Positions 1 to 13,464 of a DNA stretch of 64,000 bases are shown here, one piece after another; the stretch's first letter is position 1, and each line of letters begins with the position of its first letter. Source of the DNA: Escallonia rubra (Eukaryota; Streptophyta; Magnoliopsida; Escalloniales; Escalloniaceae); assembly GCA_033065855.1 (NCBI GenBank), contig JAVXUO010000908.1:682001-746000 (forward strand), read 5' to 3'. The notes beneath the pieces were generated by a model. The model made no database searches and was not told the DNA's origin. It saw nothing but the letters and a program-made list of their open reading frames with translations. The position numbers were made by a program, and so were the translations under genes.

Positions 1-88
1 GGGATATTCAAAATTCATCCCTCTGTTTTGCATGTTTCTCCATTGTGGGAGATCTCAATTACTTTCATAGCTAAGTGGACAAACTCAC

Positions 89-3000
89 CTGAAGAATGCC
101 ATCGGCACTGCCACCTTGTTCCATTTTGACGATGGCTTGATGCAGTTCCGTCTTTCTCTCCTGCAAAAATCAAGAAGTAGAATTTAAATCAAGCTATTAA
201 ACTCTCATGGTCACGAGACTAGCTACACTTTCTGGGGCAGTGAAATTACAATTGAATCAATATGGGTAAACGAAATGGAGAACTTGACACGGACAAGTAG
301 CAGTACGTAAAAATCGGCTTAGGCAATACAAAGAGAATACCTTCAAAAATGGCATTTCAGGTGCAAAACTAGTCAATTAGATAATGGACGCCAGAACAAG
401 TATAGCCAATTAGGCGATGGCCACCAGTATAAGCAATAAACTAATATGGTTCAAGTTGCAAAAGTACATGCACGAGGAAAAGGATGACTGTTGTGAAATG
501 TGTCAAAATGAATTCTAACGGACACAATATTTATTGAGTATCAAGATATAAAGCGCAAATGGCAATCCACCTGGGTATCACGAAATGAGGCCTCCTCAAT
601 AGTTAACTTGGAAGCAACTTCCGCAACCTGCTTGTACTTCTCTTCATATTTCTTAGCTAGTAATTCAGCCTGCAATAATGGCACAACAGAACCTCACTGC
701 ATAAACCAGATCCAAATAAAAACGAGAAAAATGCAGATCTGTCAACTATGATAATACCTCGCGCTTATCTGCTAATGCTCTTTCCGTAATCTCATTAAGT
801 CGATTGTCACATCTACTTTTGTACAAAACCTGTTGGTGGGGGGGGCAATGAAAGGGTTAAAGACAGAAGCCAGAAGTAAGATGATATGGACTTTGAAACC
901 TTAAAAAAGGTTTGGTTGTAAACTTATATTGACATGCCAGACATTCACGTTACTAGTGACAGGAAAGGTTACTCACAAGGTCTTGCATTTTGTTCCGGTA
1001 GAACTCAATCTTCTCTCTGGAATCCAGATACATCTTCTCTTTATCTTCAGTCTTCCATAAAAGGAATAGATTCAAATTCAGCACAATTGGAAAGAAATTG
1101 TATTTGTTAGGGTAAGCATGAGCAAGTTTCTTAATGCAAAACCTAATCACACATCAAACTTTACTCTTGATAAAACGAACTTTTTTATCATGGCTGACTG
1201 TGATGATCAGACCAAAGGTCTAAACGGCAGACAGCTCTCTAGTTGGACTACTGATTATGCGCATAGGGAAGAGTAATTTCTTATGCAGCTATAGCTTCCA
1301 ATAGGCCTACAAATAACATATATTTTATATCAACATATATGTCCTGTACTTTTTCATAGATATAAACTAAGATAAGCAACCACGAGAAGCTAATACCCAG
1401 AAAACACCAGGGTTTTAAAGGAGAAAAAAGATCACTAAGAAAAGAAACAAAAGAGGGAGGGGATTCCTAGATCTTTGGTTAGAAGCCTCCCTCAAAGAAA
1501 CCATCAAGGCGGTGCCAGGAAGTAGAGGGAAGAAGATGACAAAGCTTAGAAGCCCAGCAAACTACAATACACTCTTCGAAGAGAATCCAATTACTAGCAA
1601 AACATCGAGTAGCATATTTTCAAATACTGCACTAGTAGTAATCATTTGAAGAAGTCCTGAAATATACTATAAAAAGAGTTTCAAGAATATTAGTTGTCTG
1701 TAATACTCCAAAAGGAAATTGTTAGTTGTCTGTAATACTCCGAAAGGAAACTGTTAGTTGTCTGTAATACTCCCTCCGTTGACCGCAATCCATTCACATC
1801 TAATCAACCACTACTATGGAAAGTTGTTGATGTCTATGAGTTATTCAAAGATTAACTGTCTTTCATTTTGGCTTTTGTTCAATGCATTCACTCCCCTACT
1901 TGCATTTTTCACCTTGGAAGTAAAGGTGCCCTGCTTGCTATGTGGATAGATATTTGAATTTTCAAAAGTTTGTGCGTCTAGTTTGAAAGACAATGCTACG
2001 TTGGCTTTTTTAACAAACCCGTACATTGAATTGTGTAACTGCTCATCCACTGAAATATTATCATAAGGGTCATCATATACCTTGCGACTAGAAAATATTG
2101 GTGGTCCCGGGCCATTGGTCCCAACCATCTAAGACCGTTGGATATTTGTTAAATATTCATCTGCCCCCCTTTGCCCCTGCTCCTGTCACCTCAACCCCCA
2201 CACCACCCTTAATTCGACGGTCCTAGATGGTCGGGACCAATGGTCCCGGACCATGCAATATTTTCTGGCGACACTATCCTCGACACCTTACATATTCATA
2301 CTTTTGATACGAGATATCAAGTTTAGATGCAAATTGAGGCATTTTTTGCTGTACATTTCGGTTTCAAAAAATAATTCTTTTTACAAGTATAACTAACTAT
2401 ATTCAGGAAAGGGCCAAATGGGGCACAAGTCACCACTATGTAGACAAAGTGCATATCTATACTGCTGTTTCTCTAATAGATAACTGTTATATTAGAACGG
2501 CACCAGGAAAGGACGCGACAGCATGCACAAGAAATAAAAGGTTGTATAAAATTTTTAATTTCCCAGTAATTAAAACTTTCTGACTATTAAGAAGAAGAAG
2601 AAAGAGAGAAGAAACATATTTACCCTTTTTTCTGCTTCTGCTGCCTCTTGAAATGTTGAATCCAGAGAATTCTGCTCCGCTTTACTATTTTGATTTACAT
2701 GGGAATTATCCATTGATGGCACTCTAGAACTCTGTGGATTAAATTGCGTTGCTTCATTAGTCTGAATAGGAGGCCTCAAACCAGCCGGCGTCATGGGCTG
2801 GGCACCAGGCATTCCTTGCTGCGTTCTTAACCCTAAGCATGATAAGGGCGCTCAATTAGGCATGACAATAAATTGGTAGGTCAAGCTTAAAATAGTAAAT
2901 TGCAGTTGAAACAGTACCAGGGGTGGATCCCCACGCTGTGCTTCCATAAGAAGCACTGGGAGGACCTGCCAGGGACACCAGAATCTCATCGAGCAAAACA

Positions 3001-6000
3001 CTGCTAGGAAGCGCCGGTGGAAGAGGACGCCCTTCCCTGTATCGTTCCATTAAATAAAGAGCAGTGCAAAACTCCCTCAACGAAAGCATGCCATCGTTAT
3101 CTTGATCAGATAAGTCCCATACCTGCTTTAGAATCTCTGACAAAGGCCACTGAAGTATTACTAACCATAATGTTATCAAGGAAAAACCACCTCTACAAAC
3201 TACAACGCCACAAGGGTGACTTCAAAAAAAATAAATGAGAAATGCGTGTACGATAAAGGAAGTGTCTAGAAACCATCAGGAAACAGCAAGATTTGGTGAC
3301 ATTCAACTAGATATTTCAATAATGCATAATGTGTACAATATAACTAAACATGACAATTTGGCCAAGGTGCAATATCATTACCTATTTTGGGGAAAATACC
3401 ACATCCCTAAGACAAGTTTATCCTTGGACTTGCCTAGGTATGTCGAGCTCTAGATGACTTTAAAGGGAACGGTAATCAGGTGTGAGAATATAAGCGAATA
3501 TGGTCATAAACAGCTCAAATATTTTGAGCCTTGTGTTTATCTGTTGACGAAGCTATTAAGACCCACTCGTTAGATTTCCAATCAGCCAAACTCTTCCACG
3601 TCAAGATTGAAACAAGATTAAATTCACAAACGTCCATAGAAACTATTGCAAAAGGAACAGCAGTCTCAAAAGCAGGCCATACCACAAGCCATTCTGCGGC
3701 CCCATTAGCCAATTTCAGTTCGTAAAAAGCTTATAATGCAACAAAAATTGCTTGATGGCGATGAACAGTCTCTTAGCACGACAAATAGTCCCCAGGGACA
3801 GCTTTTTAATAGAAGATGCTGCTGAAGCATTGCACTCTTTGTAGGGAACTCCAGCCTTTGTTCCTTGAGGATAATAAAAGCTCACCTCTAGAAGAGCCAC
3901 GGATATGGGGGGGAAAGTTGCATGCTAGATACTTTTGTAGATTTAAATTGATCAACTATGGCATTCCAAAAGCCAAAGTTTTCTCGCCAAATTTAGGTTT
4001 TAGTCTACACACAAGTGTTTGTCACAGCAGCAACTATGATCTATTCTTTTCATCAGTAAGAATTTTAAATGACAGATAAACCCAAAAGAGAGGCAACTCG
4101 TTCCTTTCAACACAGAAAGGCTATTAAAAAAACTCAATAAAGGCTTCTATAAAATCCTTACCCTTAGCCCAGTATACGTGTTACCTCTGGGCCCTCAAAA
4201 GTACGCTTGTTTTCACCCAACAGATCCACCAAAGTGAACATTAAAAGAATCAAGAACCCAAATGTCTCGTTCTATTTTCATAATGATCCGGAGTGCTAAA
4301 ATGAAGAACCTACAACTTTCTAGCAGCCGAAGAAAGGCTATCCAAAAAATCAAGATTTAAGTAAAATCCTTGCCCTTAGTCCAGTCTACATGTTACCTCT
4401 GCACCCTCAAAAGCATACTTGTTTTTCTCCCAACAGATGCACCAAAGTAAACATTAAAAGAATCAAGAATTTATAATGATCCGGAATGCTAAAAACAAGA
4501 ACCTAAAACTTTGTAGCAGCCTAACAAAGTATCTCTCCGTCCCTCCTGCGCATAAAGCACCAATCTTCACTGCTTCCCCCCAGTCAAAACTGCATTTCAC
4601 ACTTCTTCCAACACAAAGAAACAAGCCTTCAGAGGATGCGAATATCACCAAATGAAATTTCACGGGAAAAGCTCAGGCTCTCAGCACCTCTGGATGTAAG
4701 TGATGAACAAAAGACTTCACCGAGGTCTACCTTGGTGTCGCCTGTAACAAAACCCTGTCAGCCCCACCCCGAGTATGAACAGAATACAGTTCTCAAAAAA
4801 GCCAATAACTGCCTCAAATGCGCCAACACTAAAATCCCGTCAAAGACCCATACACAACTGCATCTGCATCTACCCCTCACAAAACAAAAACAAAAACAAA
4901 AAAAAAAACACATCCACCACATCATTGTGACAGTCATTGGCGTGGAATTGTACCATATAACTGATCGTCTAGTATCCCTATAAATGTTATTCCGGACCAC
5001 CTGACTGCAGGAGAGCCAAACAGAATCAGACCTCCTGGTTGGTGAGTCTCCAACAAAAACAAAACCTATACTCCATTGAGCTAGTCAAAAGTCAAGATCT
5101 ATAGATATATTGTTTTGTGTGTGTGAATGTAGAGTTATTGAGCTAGGCCTTTTCTTGTCAATATTTTTAGAGTCTTTTGGTATGATTACAGATTTTGGGC
5201 AATGTAAGCCTTCACATATGTTTCACGCCATTAGGGCAGAGCTTTTTTCTTTGGTGGGGGTTAGTCATACTGTAAATGCATTTAATATTATATAGTATTA
5301 TGTGTTGAGCAAATACACACACACATAAAAATGGCCATTCCACGTGCACAAAGAGAACTTGTTGAAGAGATGAAATATAACCAAGGTATATCTTTTTTAT
5401 CAGAGGTTGAATCGATCATCAGAAGAAGAATTAGGCCAAAAAGAAGCATTTGAGTTTTGCATGTCAAAGATTCCATCTTCCATCCAACTTGATCTACTAC
5501 CATGACCAGAAAATGCACTAAATATATCTAGCATGGTTTAAACATCCATACAAGAAAAGGGCATGCTTAGAGAGAGCAAGAAAGAAAGTAAAGCAAACCA
5601 AAAAGCATTGAGCAAACTTCACATACTAGCCAATCAGCAAATAGAAAATGCATAAGTGCAAATCAAAAGCAAAGGAAAAAATTAATACCTCTTGGCAGTC
5701 TCCAACTCAAGAATAGATTGCGTGCCTGTTCGCCAGTGATTCTTCCATCTCTGTCCGTGTCTACTTCCAAAAACACTTTTCCATACTTCTGAACGCCAGC
5801 ACGTGTCATTTTTGGCCACGGGATTTGAGACTGGTTGGAAGTAGGATTTCCAACCTCGACTGGAACTCCAGATGACCCCAGTGACGAAGAAATATGAGGT
5901 GAAACCTGTTGGTTCGGTCTCACGGCTGAGTGGGTCTGCTGCAGCTGACCCCCTGTAGACTGCCTAGTAAAAGTGCTCTGTAAGGAGTCGAGTGGATCAG

Positions 6001-7484
6001 ACTTGGTTGAAGATTGGAGCCCAGTAGTTACTGGAGCAATGGCCGGGTAGGCAGGTGCACTACTTGCAGTAACGGCGATTGCAGAAGAGGCCTGTGTCGG
6101 TAAAGATTGGGTGGCAGAAAACACGTCCCCTCCAAAAATTGAATCAGAAGAGAATCCATTTCCGGAAGGAACTAGTGCTTTCGGATCCCTAGTTTGAATT
6201 GAAGAAGATGTTGGAAGTGGATCTTGTGGTTTTGCAGCAACTGAAGGAATTGAAGGACTAATTCCTCTGTTAGGGGCTTGAGATGTTGCTGCGCTAGGAG
6301 CTCCACCAGCTATGCCACCGGGCCATGTAGCTAAGTTTGAATTACTAGGACCTACTGGAACACCTCCCCTGGGAACATCTAGACCTGCAACACCATGCAG
6401 TGGACGTGAAGCAGCACTGGTGTGCATGGGCAGAGGTGGCCTCATGGACTGATTTCCTTGAGACGGAAAATACTGCTGGTTCATGTTTGCATTTGGAGGC
6501 ATCTGCCCTCTGAAGCCCAAATTTTGAGAAGACGGTGGTGGAGCTGCACCCATCTGCGGTGCAGGAGCAGGGGCCACTGAATTTACTTGTGGGCCAGGGA
6601 CGGCTGCTAGATTTATTTGTGGGGCAGGAATCTTAGCTGAAGCTGGGCCATATAATGCTGCCTTCACAATATCTGGAGTTAAATCTCGCTTACTCTGTGC
6701 CACAGTTACAAGTTTAAGAGCGTTATAAAATTCAGCGCGCCCAAGGAAGCCTGTTCGATTCTGGTCAGCATGCATCCATATCTGCAATTAAGTATACGAA
6801 ATTGGCAAACAGTCATTTACAAGACAAACTCCAAGTAGTCCTAGATTTCTGTATGAAAAAGGTCTTATGCAGCAACCCAAGCAGTGACATTGCAAAATGA
6901 TGACCTTCTTCAACAAAGGGCAGGAAACATTTCGACCTCACATTACATATAATAACAATAGACAGCAGAAAACCTGTATAATATGGGCATTAAGGAGTGG
7001 GTAAAGAGTAATATGTATCACGTAATCTTCACAGACGAGCGATCATCACCCCAACAGTTGGAGGGTGACGATACAACACTGCTTTGACTTTCTTATAATC
7101 GGTCACTCGCTAATTTGAATAATAATAAGCGACCTAGAATGTTAGATTGGTATCTCTACAGATGCTATTCAACTAAAAGGTCTTCTGTAGCCATACCAAA
7201 TCATAATTGAACTACAAAACTCCGATACAAGAATGGCTGCAGTAACTTAGCAAACATTTCATAACCCAAAAAATCGCACTAATATTACATATACGCAAGT
7301 CAATCTATGAAGTAAAGATTGAGAGAGAGAATTAGTGGACCTGAGCAAGCACTTGTTTGGACAAATTGGATCCTTGAAAGAAAGAAACAGCTTCAGCTCC
7401 ACTGATCCTTCCATCGTGATCCAAATCCGCCCTCCGAAAGTACGAATCGAACAGGTCCGGCCCGGCTTGATTCTGACCCGCCAT
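89..7484 (-). CDS. EH1: EH domain endocytic adaptor (EH1/Pan1-like, TPLATE complex), 3' end outside window
   Basis: Plant EH1/Pan1-type subunit of the TPLATE complex, which acts at the plasma membrane in clathrin-mediated endocytosis. Exons I placed, in transcript order: 7484-7341, 6781-5689, 3136-2918, 2832-2624, 1051-977, 829-758, 669-571, 160-89; all have AG/GT borders and join in frame to 661 residues, then continue past the left edge. First EH domain at about residues 7-100 with a canonical EF-hand loop D20-E31 ([12 protein letters not shown]); second EH domain at about 368-455, with loops [12 protein letters not shown] (last position Q, not E) and [12 protein letters not shown]. Between them lies a Pro/Gln/Ser/Ala-rich linker; after residue about 545 comes a charged coiled coil ([15 protein letters not shown]). 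The ATG has A at -3 and G at +4. Family known from Arabidopsis EH1 (AT1G20760) and EH2. The introns are large and repeat-bearing. I am very sure of the family; EH1 rather than EH2 rests on gene order. Confidence 0.95.
1690..1773. repeat. Short tandem repeat, 32-33 bp unit, about 2.6 copies
   Basis: The phrase TTAGTTGTCTGTAATACTCC occurs three times in a row, spaced by AAAAGGAAATTG and GAAAGGAAACTG. It lies within an EH1 intron. No function seen. Confidence 0.8.
2089..2267. mobile_element. MITE-like inverted-repeat element in EH1 intron
   Basis: A 179-bp element with inverted ends of about 45 bp: the left end reads TAGAAAATATTGGTGGTCCC and the right end reads inward as CAGAAAATATTGCATGGTCC. 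The two arms share GGNCCATTGGTCCC and ACCATCTA blocks. The flanks carry GCGAC on both sides (2084-2088 and 2268-2272), a probable 5-bp target duplication. It lies in the intron between the fourth and fifth EH1 exons. Superfamily not assigned. The short minus-strand reading frame through it is a by-product. Confidence 0.7.
4140..4540. repeat. Local direct duplication, about 200 bp, in EH1 intron
   Basis: Two diverged copies: about 4140-4345 and 4360-4540. Both contain the blocks CTCAAAAG..., CACCAAAGT.AACATTAAAAG, AATGATCCGGA and TAGCAGCC. The copies differ by several substitutions and by a gap of about 30 bp in the second copy. It sits in the EH1 intron 3137-5688, which otherwise shows no recognisable element. 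Confidence 0.7.
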
Positions 7485-8160
7485 GTGTCCAAACGAATCG
7501 CTAAATGCGAACCACGCAGATCAATGCAACATATCAGATTGAGTTCCACAGATTCCAGTGAATTCAGTGGTATCAACAAACGACGACGCTCGTGAATCAG
7601 GATCGGCAAAGGAAGCTTAGAAATTAGGTCGTGGGATTGGACTGTTTAGGCGCTGGATTTGGAAAAGCCGACGGAAGAAAACAGCAGGACTAATTTGTTT
7701 GCAGAATTAATGAATCGGATCGGATGTGGCATTATTATGTTGCTTTGTTTGTTTGTCTTCTCGATCGAGGAAATGAAGACGGTAACAGGGGAACATTTTG
7801 GGGATTAGCTTCTACCTTTTACGAATTTGTGAATTGACCACCTTACTTTAGTAAAATAACATGTCGGACATCTGGATTAATTACACCTGGATATCTGAGG
7901 GATAAAATCTCCACTTAAGGAGATCGAGAGTACGAAATAATAATAGATCGTGACGAACAACTTTGAAAATATATCAACTGTGTACATCCATCGTTGAGGG
8001 TTACAAAAATGTAATTTTTACTGTTATCATTGATACATATTTTTAAAATGCTAATACTTTGGAAACCTAATTTAAAATTTTGGGTTTAAAACCTAATACC
8101 CCAATTTTCAAACCCCGATTACTTTTCAACCCCATGCCCATCGGCCATCTCTACCTTCAA
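7485..8160. other. EH1 upstream region, no gene seen
   Basis: Leader and promoter side of EH1. It contains AT-rich sequence without a recognisable element. I could not pick a TATA box with confidence. Confidence 0.4.
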
Positions 8161-9190
8161 TCCCAAAAAACCAAATTTGTTACCAACAATCCTTTATCGA
8201 TAGGGGATGAGTTTAATGGTCGGTATTAGCCGATGATTATAGGGTGCGCAGCCATAACCACCATCAACTACTATGGGGTAGTAGGGTTTCGAAGTCAGTG
8301 GGAGAGGGCGGATGGTGGAAGTGGAGGTGGCGATGGTGGAGGCAATGAAGGGAGAGGAAGAATGGTGGCGTTGGCAGTGGTGGTAAAGGGGGCTGCGATT
8401 TGTGGCGACTGACGACAATAGGGGTTGAGGTTGCCATGGCTAAAGATGTGGCAGCGAGTGCTGGCGATGGTGAAACAACGTGTGCTATGCATGTGCAAGT
8501 GTGGAGACATAATGTGGTGGCGGATGGGAAATCACTAGCGGAGGCCGTGACTGAAAGCGCAGCAGCTGTAAATGCAAATTGAGAGACACATTGCCGTCCT
8601 CAGAGCATTTGCACTGCCGTCCAGCAGCGTCTGTGACAGTGCCTCCACCTGATGTATCCCAGCAGCTCCAAGACAACAAAGATAGTGGAGGAGATAGAAT
8701 AACTTTCAAGCTGTGGGTAAACCACCCAGACTCTATATGTGTGCTGATAACCACCAATTTCTCGCTCCCATTCGCATATTGCCAATTAATAAACCACCTA
8801 GTCTCACTCAATCCGATCGCTACTGTAATCGATCGTTGCTGTAATCACCATACCCCCTACCCGTCTGCCTATAACCACACGACCGCTCTTTTTCCTGCTA
8901 GTCGCCACAAACGGCACTGAGCCGTGGCTACAACTGCCACCTTGTCTTTATAGCAGTGGTGGTGGGTCTTGGATCTATGATCTTGATTATGGGACGTTAG
9001 TATGAGTGTGAGTTGGGAGGGGGGAGATAATGAGCAGAGGTGGTAAGATGGGGGGGCTAAATAGGTGGGGGGTGGTGACAGTGATGTTTAGGAGGGGTTA
9101 TGTATGTAGGTGTGGGTGTTGTCCGCATTTGTGTGTGTTGATGGGTACGGCGGTGGAATGGTTGTAAGAACTAAGGCTCCACGGATGAGG
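8160..9190. other. G/T-rich low-complexity stretch (GTGGTGG-type), no gene
   Basis: Strand-biased sequence rich in GTGG and GGTGGC triplet patterns on the plus strand, giving overlapping open frames in several phases on both strands. That pattern is typical of simple sequence and not of a gene. Similar C/A-rich sequence recurs near 29400-29600, 50570-51070 and 62180-62570. Confidence 0.5.
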
Positions 9191-9705
9191 GGTGGTGTGA
9201 TATCCCACATTGGTTGTGGGATAGTTTATGTTTGGTCTTATAAGATCATTGTCAAGGAACGAGTATATATCTACTTGGCTAGCTCTTTTGAGGAAGTCAT
9301 TGCCTTGTGGTGGCACCATGGACATGACGTTACACGTGGTATCAGAATCGACTCTCAATGGCCTAGGCTGGGTTATCCAGTCGGGATGCCGATCGTTGAG
9401 AGAAACAAAGCCAAGCTCGTATGTATCCCATATAAAAAAGGTGGTTGGGGCAACATATGGCTAGCTGAGTATATCTCAAGTTAGCTAAAAAGGAAGATTT
9501 TAGACTATGTGTGATTGTGCCTTAGTGAGGACCTTAAGACACATAAGGATGGAAGATTGTGATATCCCACATAGGCCATGAGATAGTTTGTGATTGACCT
9601 TATAAGACCCTGCCAAAGAACTTTTAAGTACTTAATTGACCATGCCATATTGAGGAAGGCATGACCATGTGGTGTGACTATGGACCGGGTCGTTATAGAT
9701 GGATG
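9190..9705 (+). repeat. Dispersed repeat, two related copies
   Basis: Two diverged copies in the same orientation, about 9198-9350 and 9558-9705. Both start GTGATATCCCACAT, continue with GAGATAGTTT or GGGATAGTTT, a CTTATAAGA block, AAGGAAC/AAGAACTT, and a GAGGAAG.CAT..C.TGTGGT block, and end near a CATGGAC or TATGGAC run. I see no terminal repeats or coding domain and cannot assign a family; a decayed terminal repeat of a larger element is possible. Confidence 0.55.
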
Positions 9706-10540
9706 GTAGTGACAATTGTGTGTCTCGTGTTAATGGGATTTGGGTATCTGCTTGAGGTGTTGTGGTGATGGGGTAAGAAGTGTGGGAGGGTGGGAAGACT
9801 TGGCTTCCAGGGGGATCGATTGCGGTTCAACATTTTCTGTCTAAAAAAAATGGACGGAAGGTTATGCAACACACGATCTTTTATCGCATGAACTCATAAT
9901 GCACGAAAAAATAAAACCAACAAAGTGCAAACTTAATAGGCATACATTGAATTACTCATACTTTTTGTTTTGGTAAGACATAATTATCTTCCCCTGCAAT
10001 TACCCATCACCTCCACCCTCCGTCACCATTCTACCACCATACATTCTATAGTCCGATTCTGATGTAAAGTCAAAATCGGTTTTTCTTAACCAATCCCTGC
10101 CACATAATGGTGTGGCTTGTTAAACTATGATGGTCTAACCATCTAGATGGAGAACAAAACAGCACAAGGTTGATGCTTCACGGGTGAGAGGGTGGAAGAA
10201 AGAACAACTATAGTGCTTTCAAGTAGGAACTTAAAAAGGCAAGGCACGTTGTTACCGTGAATATACCGAGGAGGATGCACTTGTTTGTAGATAAAACATT
10301 TAATAAGAATGAAACAGCCGACGTGGTAAATAACTTAAGATGTAAAACATTATTCAAGCAGTGATCGAGTTTTGATTGAGTGTCCGGACTTCGGACTCTA
10401 GATGACTAGCCTCTATCATTTTCAAGTTTGCCCACATATTTTCACTTTTTTTTTGTGTTCGAGGGGAGGTTTGTTGAAGTACACAGCAACGCAAACGTAT
10501 TCAGAGGGATCTTTGAATGAATATTTGTAACAAAGTCAAT
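9706..10540. other. Intergenic, nothing recognised
   Basis: AT-rich sequence with no reading frame or repeat that I can place. A poly-T run near 10447-10455 precedes the tandem array. Confidence 0.4.
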
Positions 10541-11820
10541 GAACAAAACCATGAACTCTCTCAAATGTCAGAATGAAGCAGAAGAAGGTAACGAGGTGCA
10601 AGAACCCGATAATACAAATGAAAGAATAACAGCTCTTCATATAGACTTCGGAGGAAGACATAATAGGAATGAAACTCCGCCGGGTCCTTTGCATCATGCA
10701 GTGAATCTTTCAAAGCCATTCGATCAACCCCCTCATGTGGTAAAAATTACTTTTCCGACGCTATTAAGTACATAATTGTCAAATAGTAGTAAAACAATTG
10801 TTTATTCAACTCAACAGATCAGGTATCCTTATGCGATAACTCAATACGACATTATAACAAGATTATAATTTTCATTTGAAAAGAGCCACCGTTACTGGTC
10901 GTGATTGGTATTAGATCATACAAACCTTACCTGGGAAGCCAAAAGAAAAACTAGAAAAATGATGACTTGCAAATCCACCTATCGAATCCACATGCATGGT
11001 AGTTTGTTTTTAGTATGCGTGCATTATATGACATTGTAAGACATGTACTGCTAATCAAGATAGGTATCGCAATTAACGTGATGTTCACACCTATGATTAA
11101 AACGACAAACTAGCCATAAAGTATCTCAAATGCTAGAATAAAATAGTAGAAGATAATGAGGTGTATGAACTCGACGATACAAATGAAAGACTAATGGTTC
11201 TTCATCTAAACTTTGGAAGCAGACATAACAGGAACGAAACTTTACCGAGTCCTTTGCACCGTGCAGAATATCTTTCAGAGCAATTTGATCAACCCCTTCA
11301 TGTGGTGAAAATTACTTCTCCGACGCTAAAAAGTACATGGTTGTCAAATAAGTAGAAGGACCGTTTATTCAAGTCCAACAACCATATATCCTTATGTCGA
11401 TTACTCAACAGGAGATTATAACAATATTACATTTTTCATTTGAAAAGAGCCACCGTTACTGGTTGCATCTGGTATTAGTTATACAAACCCTATGTGAGAA
11501 GTCAAAAGAAAAAAAGAAAAATGATGACTTCCAAATCCACATATGGAATCCACATGCATGCTAGTTTGTTTTTTATGCGTGAACTATATGGCATTGTAAG
11601 ACATGTACTGCTAATCAAGATAGGTATCACAAATGACATGATGTCGACCTATGATTAGAACGACAAACTAAAGTCTTTCAAATGTCATAATGAAATAAGA
11701 GAAGATAATGAATTGCAAGAACCCGATGATATAAATGAAAAACTAGCAGCTCTTCATATAGACTTCAGAGGCAGACATAACAGGTTTTGACACTTAATTA
11801 CGTGTGTTGTTTTCTTTAAG

Positions 11821-11976
11821 ATTCCAACTAACACATTTATTTTCTCTGAGAGTTTACTTATGCATGAAGATGGACAAGAATGTCATGTGATTACCATGAT
11901 TCCAACTAACACGTTTATTTTCTCAGATAGTTCAATTACGGACGAAGAGAGACGAGAATGTCATGTAATTACCATT
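11821..11976 (+). repeat. 78-bp internal double repeat inside type B units
   Basis: Within each full type B unit the phrase ATTCCAACTAACAC.TTTAT ... GAATGTCATGT.ATTACCAT occurs twice in direct orientation, 78 bp apart (here at 11821 and 11899). The same pair is seen in the B units near 12617, 13941, 15290, 16430 and 17216, so the duplication predates the array. Confidence 0.8.
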
Positions 11977-13438
11977 AACTTATTGATATAAGTATCTGGA
12001 GGTCTCGCAGTCGGATATTTGACTGTTGTGACATGTATGTGATGCCAAATCCCATATGTATATGATTATGACTAGTAGAATCCACATGTTAGTAGAATCA
12101 ATAAACACAAACATGAACTAACACACATAAGAAGTGAACACACTGAAACGGAGGTAACGAGTGTTGGTGAGGTGCTTGTCAACTGGACCGACGAGTTTTT
12201 TTGGTGAAAGACTGACTTAGGCCACCATTGGGTTGGATTGTCTAAGTGCCGCACGGATTGTGCACGAGTTCCGGGCCCATGACTCTCTCTCAGACTGTGA
12301 CAAGCAAAAGTTATGACTTGTAAATCCACATATCGAATCCACATGCATGCTAGTTTTTTTTCTTTATGAGTGCATTATATGACATTGTAAGACACGTACT
12401 GCTATTCAAGGTAGATATCACAAATAACATGATGTTGACACCTATGATTAGAGCGGCAAACTAACCATAAAGTCTCTCAAATGCCAGAATAAAATATAAG
12501 AAGATAATCAGGTACAAGAACCCGATGATATAAAGGAAAGACAACGGCTCTTCATATAGACGTTGGAGGCAGACATGACAGGTTTGGCACTTAATTACGT
12601 GTGTTGTTTTCTTTAAGATTCCAACAACCACATTTATTTTATCCAAAAGTTCACTTACGCACGAAGAGGGACAATAATGTCATGCGATTACCATGATTCC
12701 AACTAACACATTTATTTCTCCCGACATTTCAATTACTGTCGAAGTGGGATGAGAATGTAACGTAATTACCATGAACTTATTTATGGAAGTCTCTGGAGGT
12801 CTCGCAGTCGGGTATCTGACTGCTGTGACATGTATGTAAATACAAAATCCCGTATGTATAGATCATAAGTAGTAGAATTCACATGTTAATAGAATCAATA
12901 AACACATACATGAAGTAACACACACGAGAAGTGAATACACCAAGGGGAAAACAATGAGTGTTGGTGAGGTGCTTGCCAACGGGACCGGCAAGTTTTAGGG
13001 TGAAAGGCTGACTTAGGCGACCATCGGATTGACTTGTCTAATTGCCGCACAGATTGTGCACGAGTACCAGGCCCACGGCTCTCTAAGTCCGTCAGAAGAA
13101 AAAACAATCACTTGCAAATTTACATCTTGAATCCACGTGCATGTTAGTTTGTTTTCTTTATGCATGCATTATATGGCATTGTAAGACACGTACTGCTAAT
13201 CAAGGTAGGTATCACAAATAACCTCATGTTGACACCTGTGATTAGAACGACAAACTAACCATAAAGTCTCTCAAATTGCATAAAGAAATAGAAGAAGATA
13301 ATGAGGTGCAAGAACCCGACGATACAAATGAAAGACCAACGGTTCTTCATAGAGACTTCAGAGGCAGACGTAACTGGAATGAAACTTTGTCGAGTCATTT
13401 GCACCGTGCCGAGAATCTTTCAGAGCCATTCGATCAAC

Positions 13439-13464
13439 CCCCCCCCCCCCCCCCCCCCCCCCCC
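13439..13464 (+). repeat. Poly-C tract inside a type A unit
   Basis: An uninterrupted C run of about 26 bases, in the fifth array unit at the place where the other type A units read CAACCCCCTCATGTG or similar. It expanded from a run of four to five C. Length may be affected by sequencing error. Confidence 0.8.

Noticed and set aside
1841-2128. 95-codon minus-strand frame in the EH1 intron
   Set aside because: It runs through the left arm of the MITE at 2089-2267 and matches no protein.
8194-9484. Several overlapping frames of 60-124 codons on both strands
   Set aside because: They come from GTGG/CCAC simple sequence and a dispersed repeat; frames overlap in many phases, as simple sequence does.
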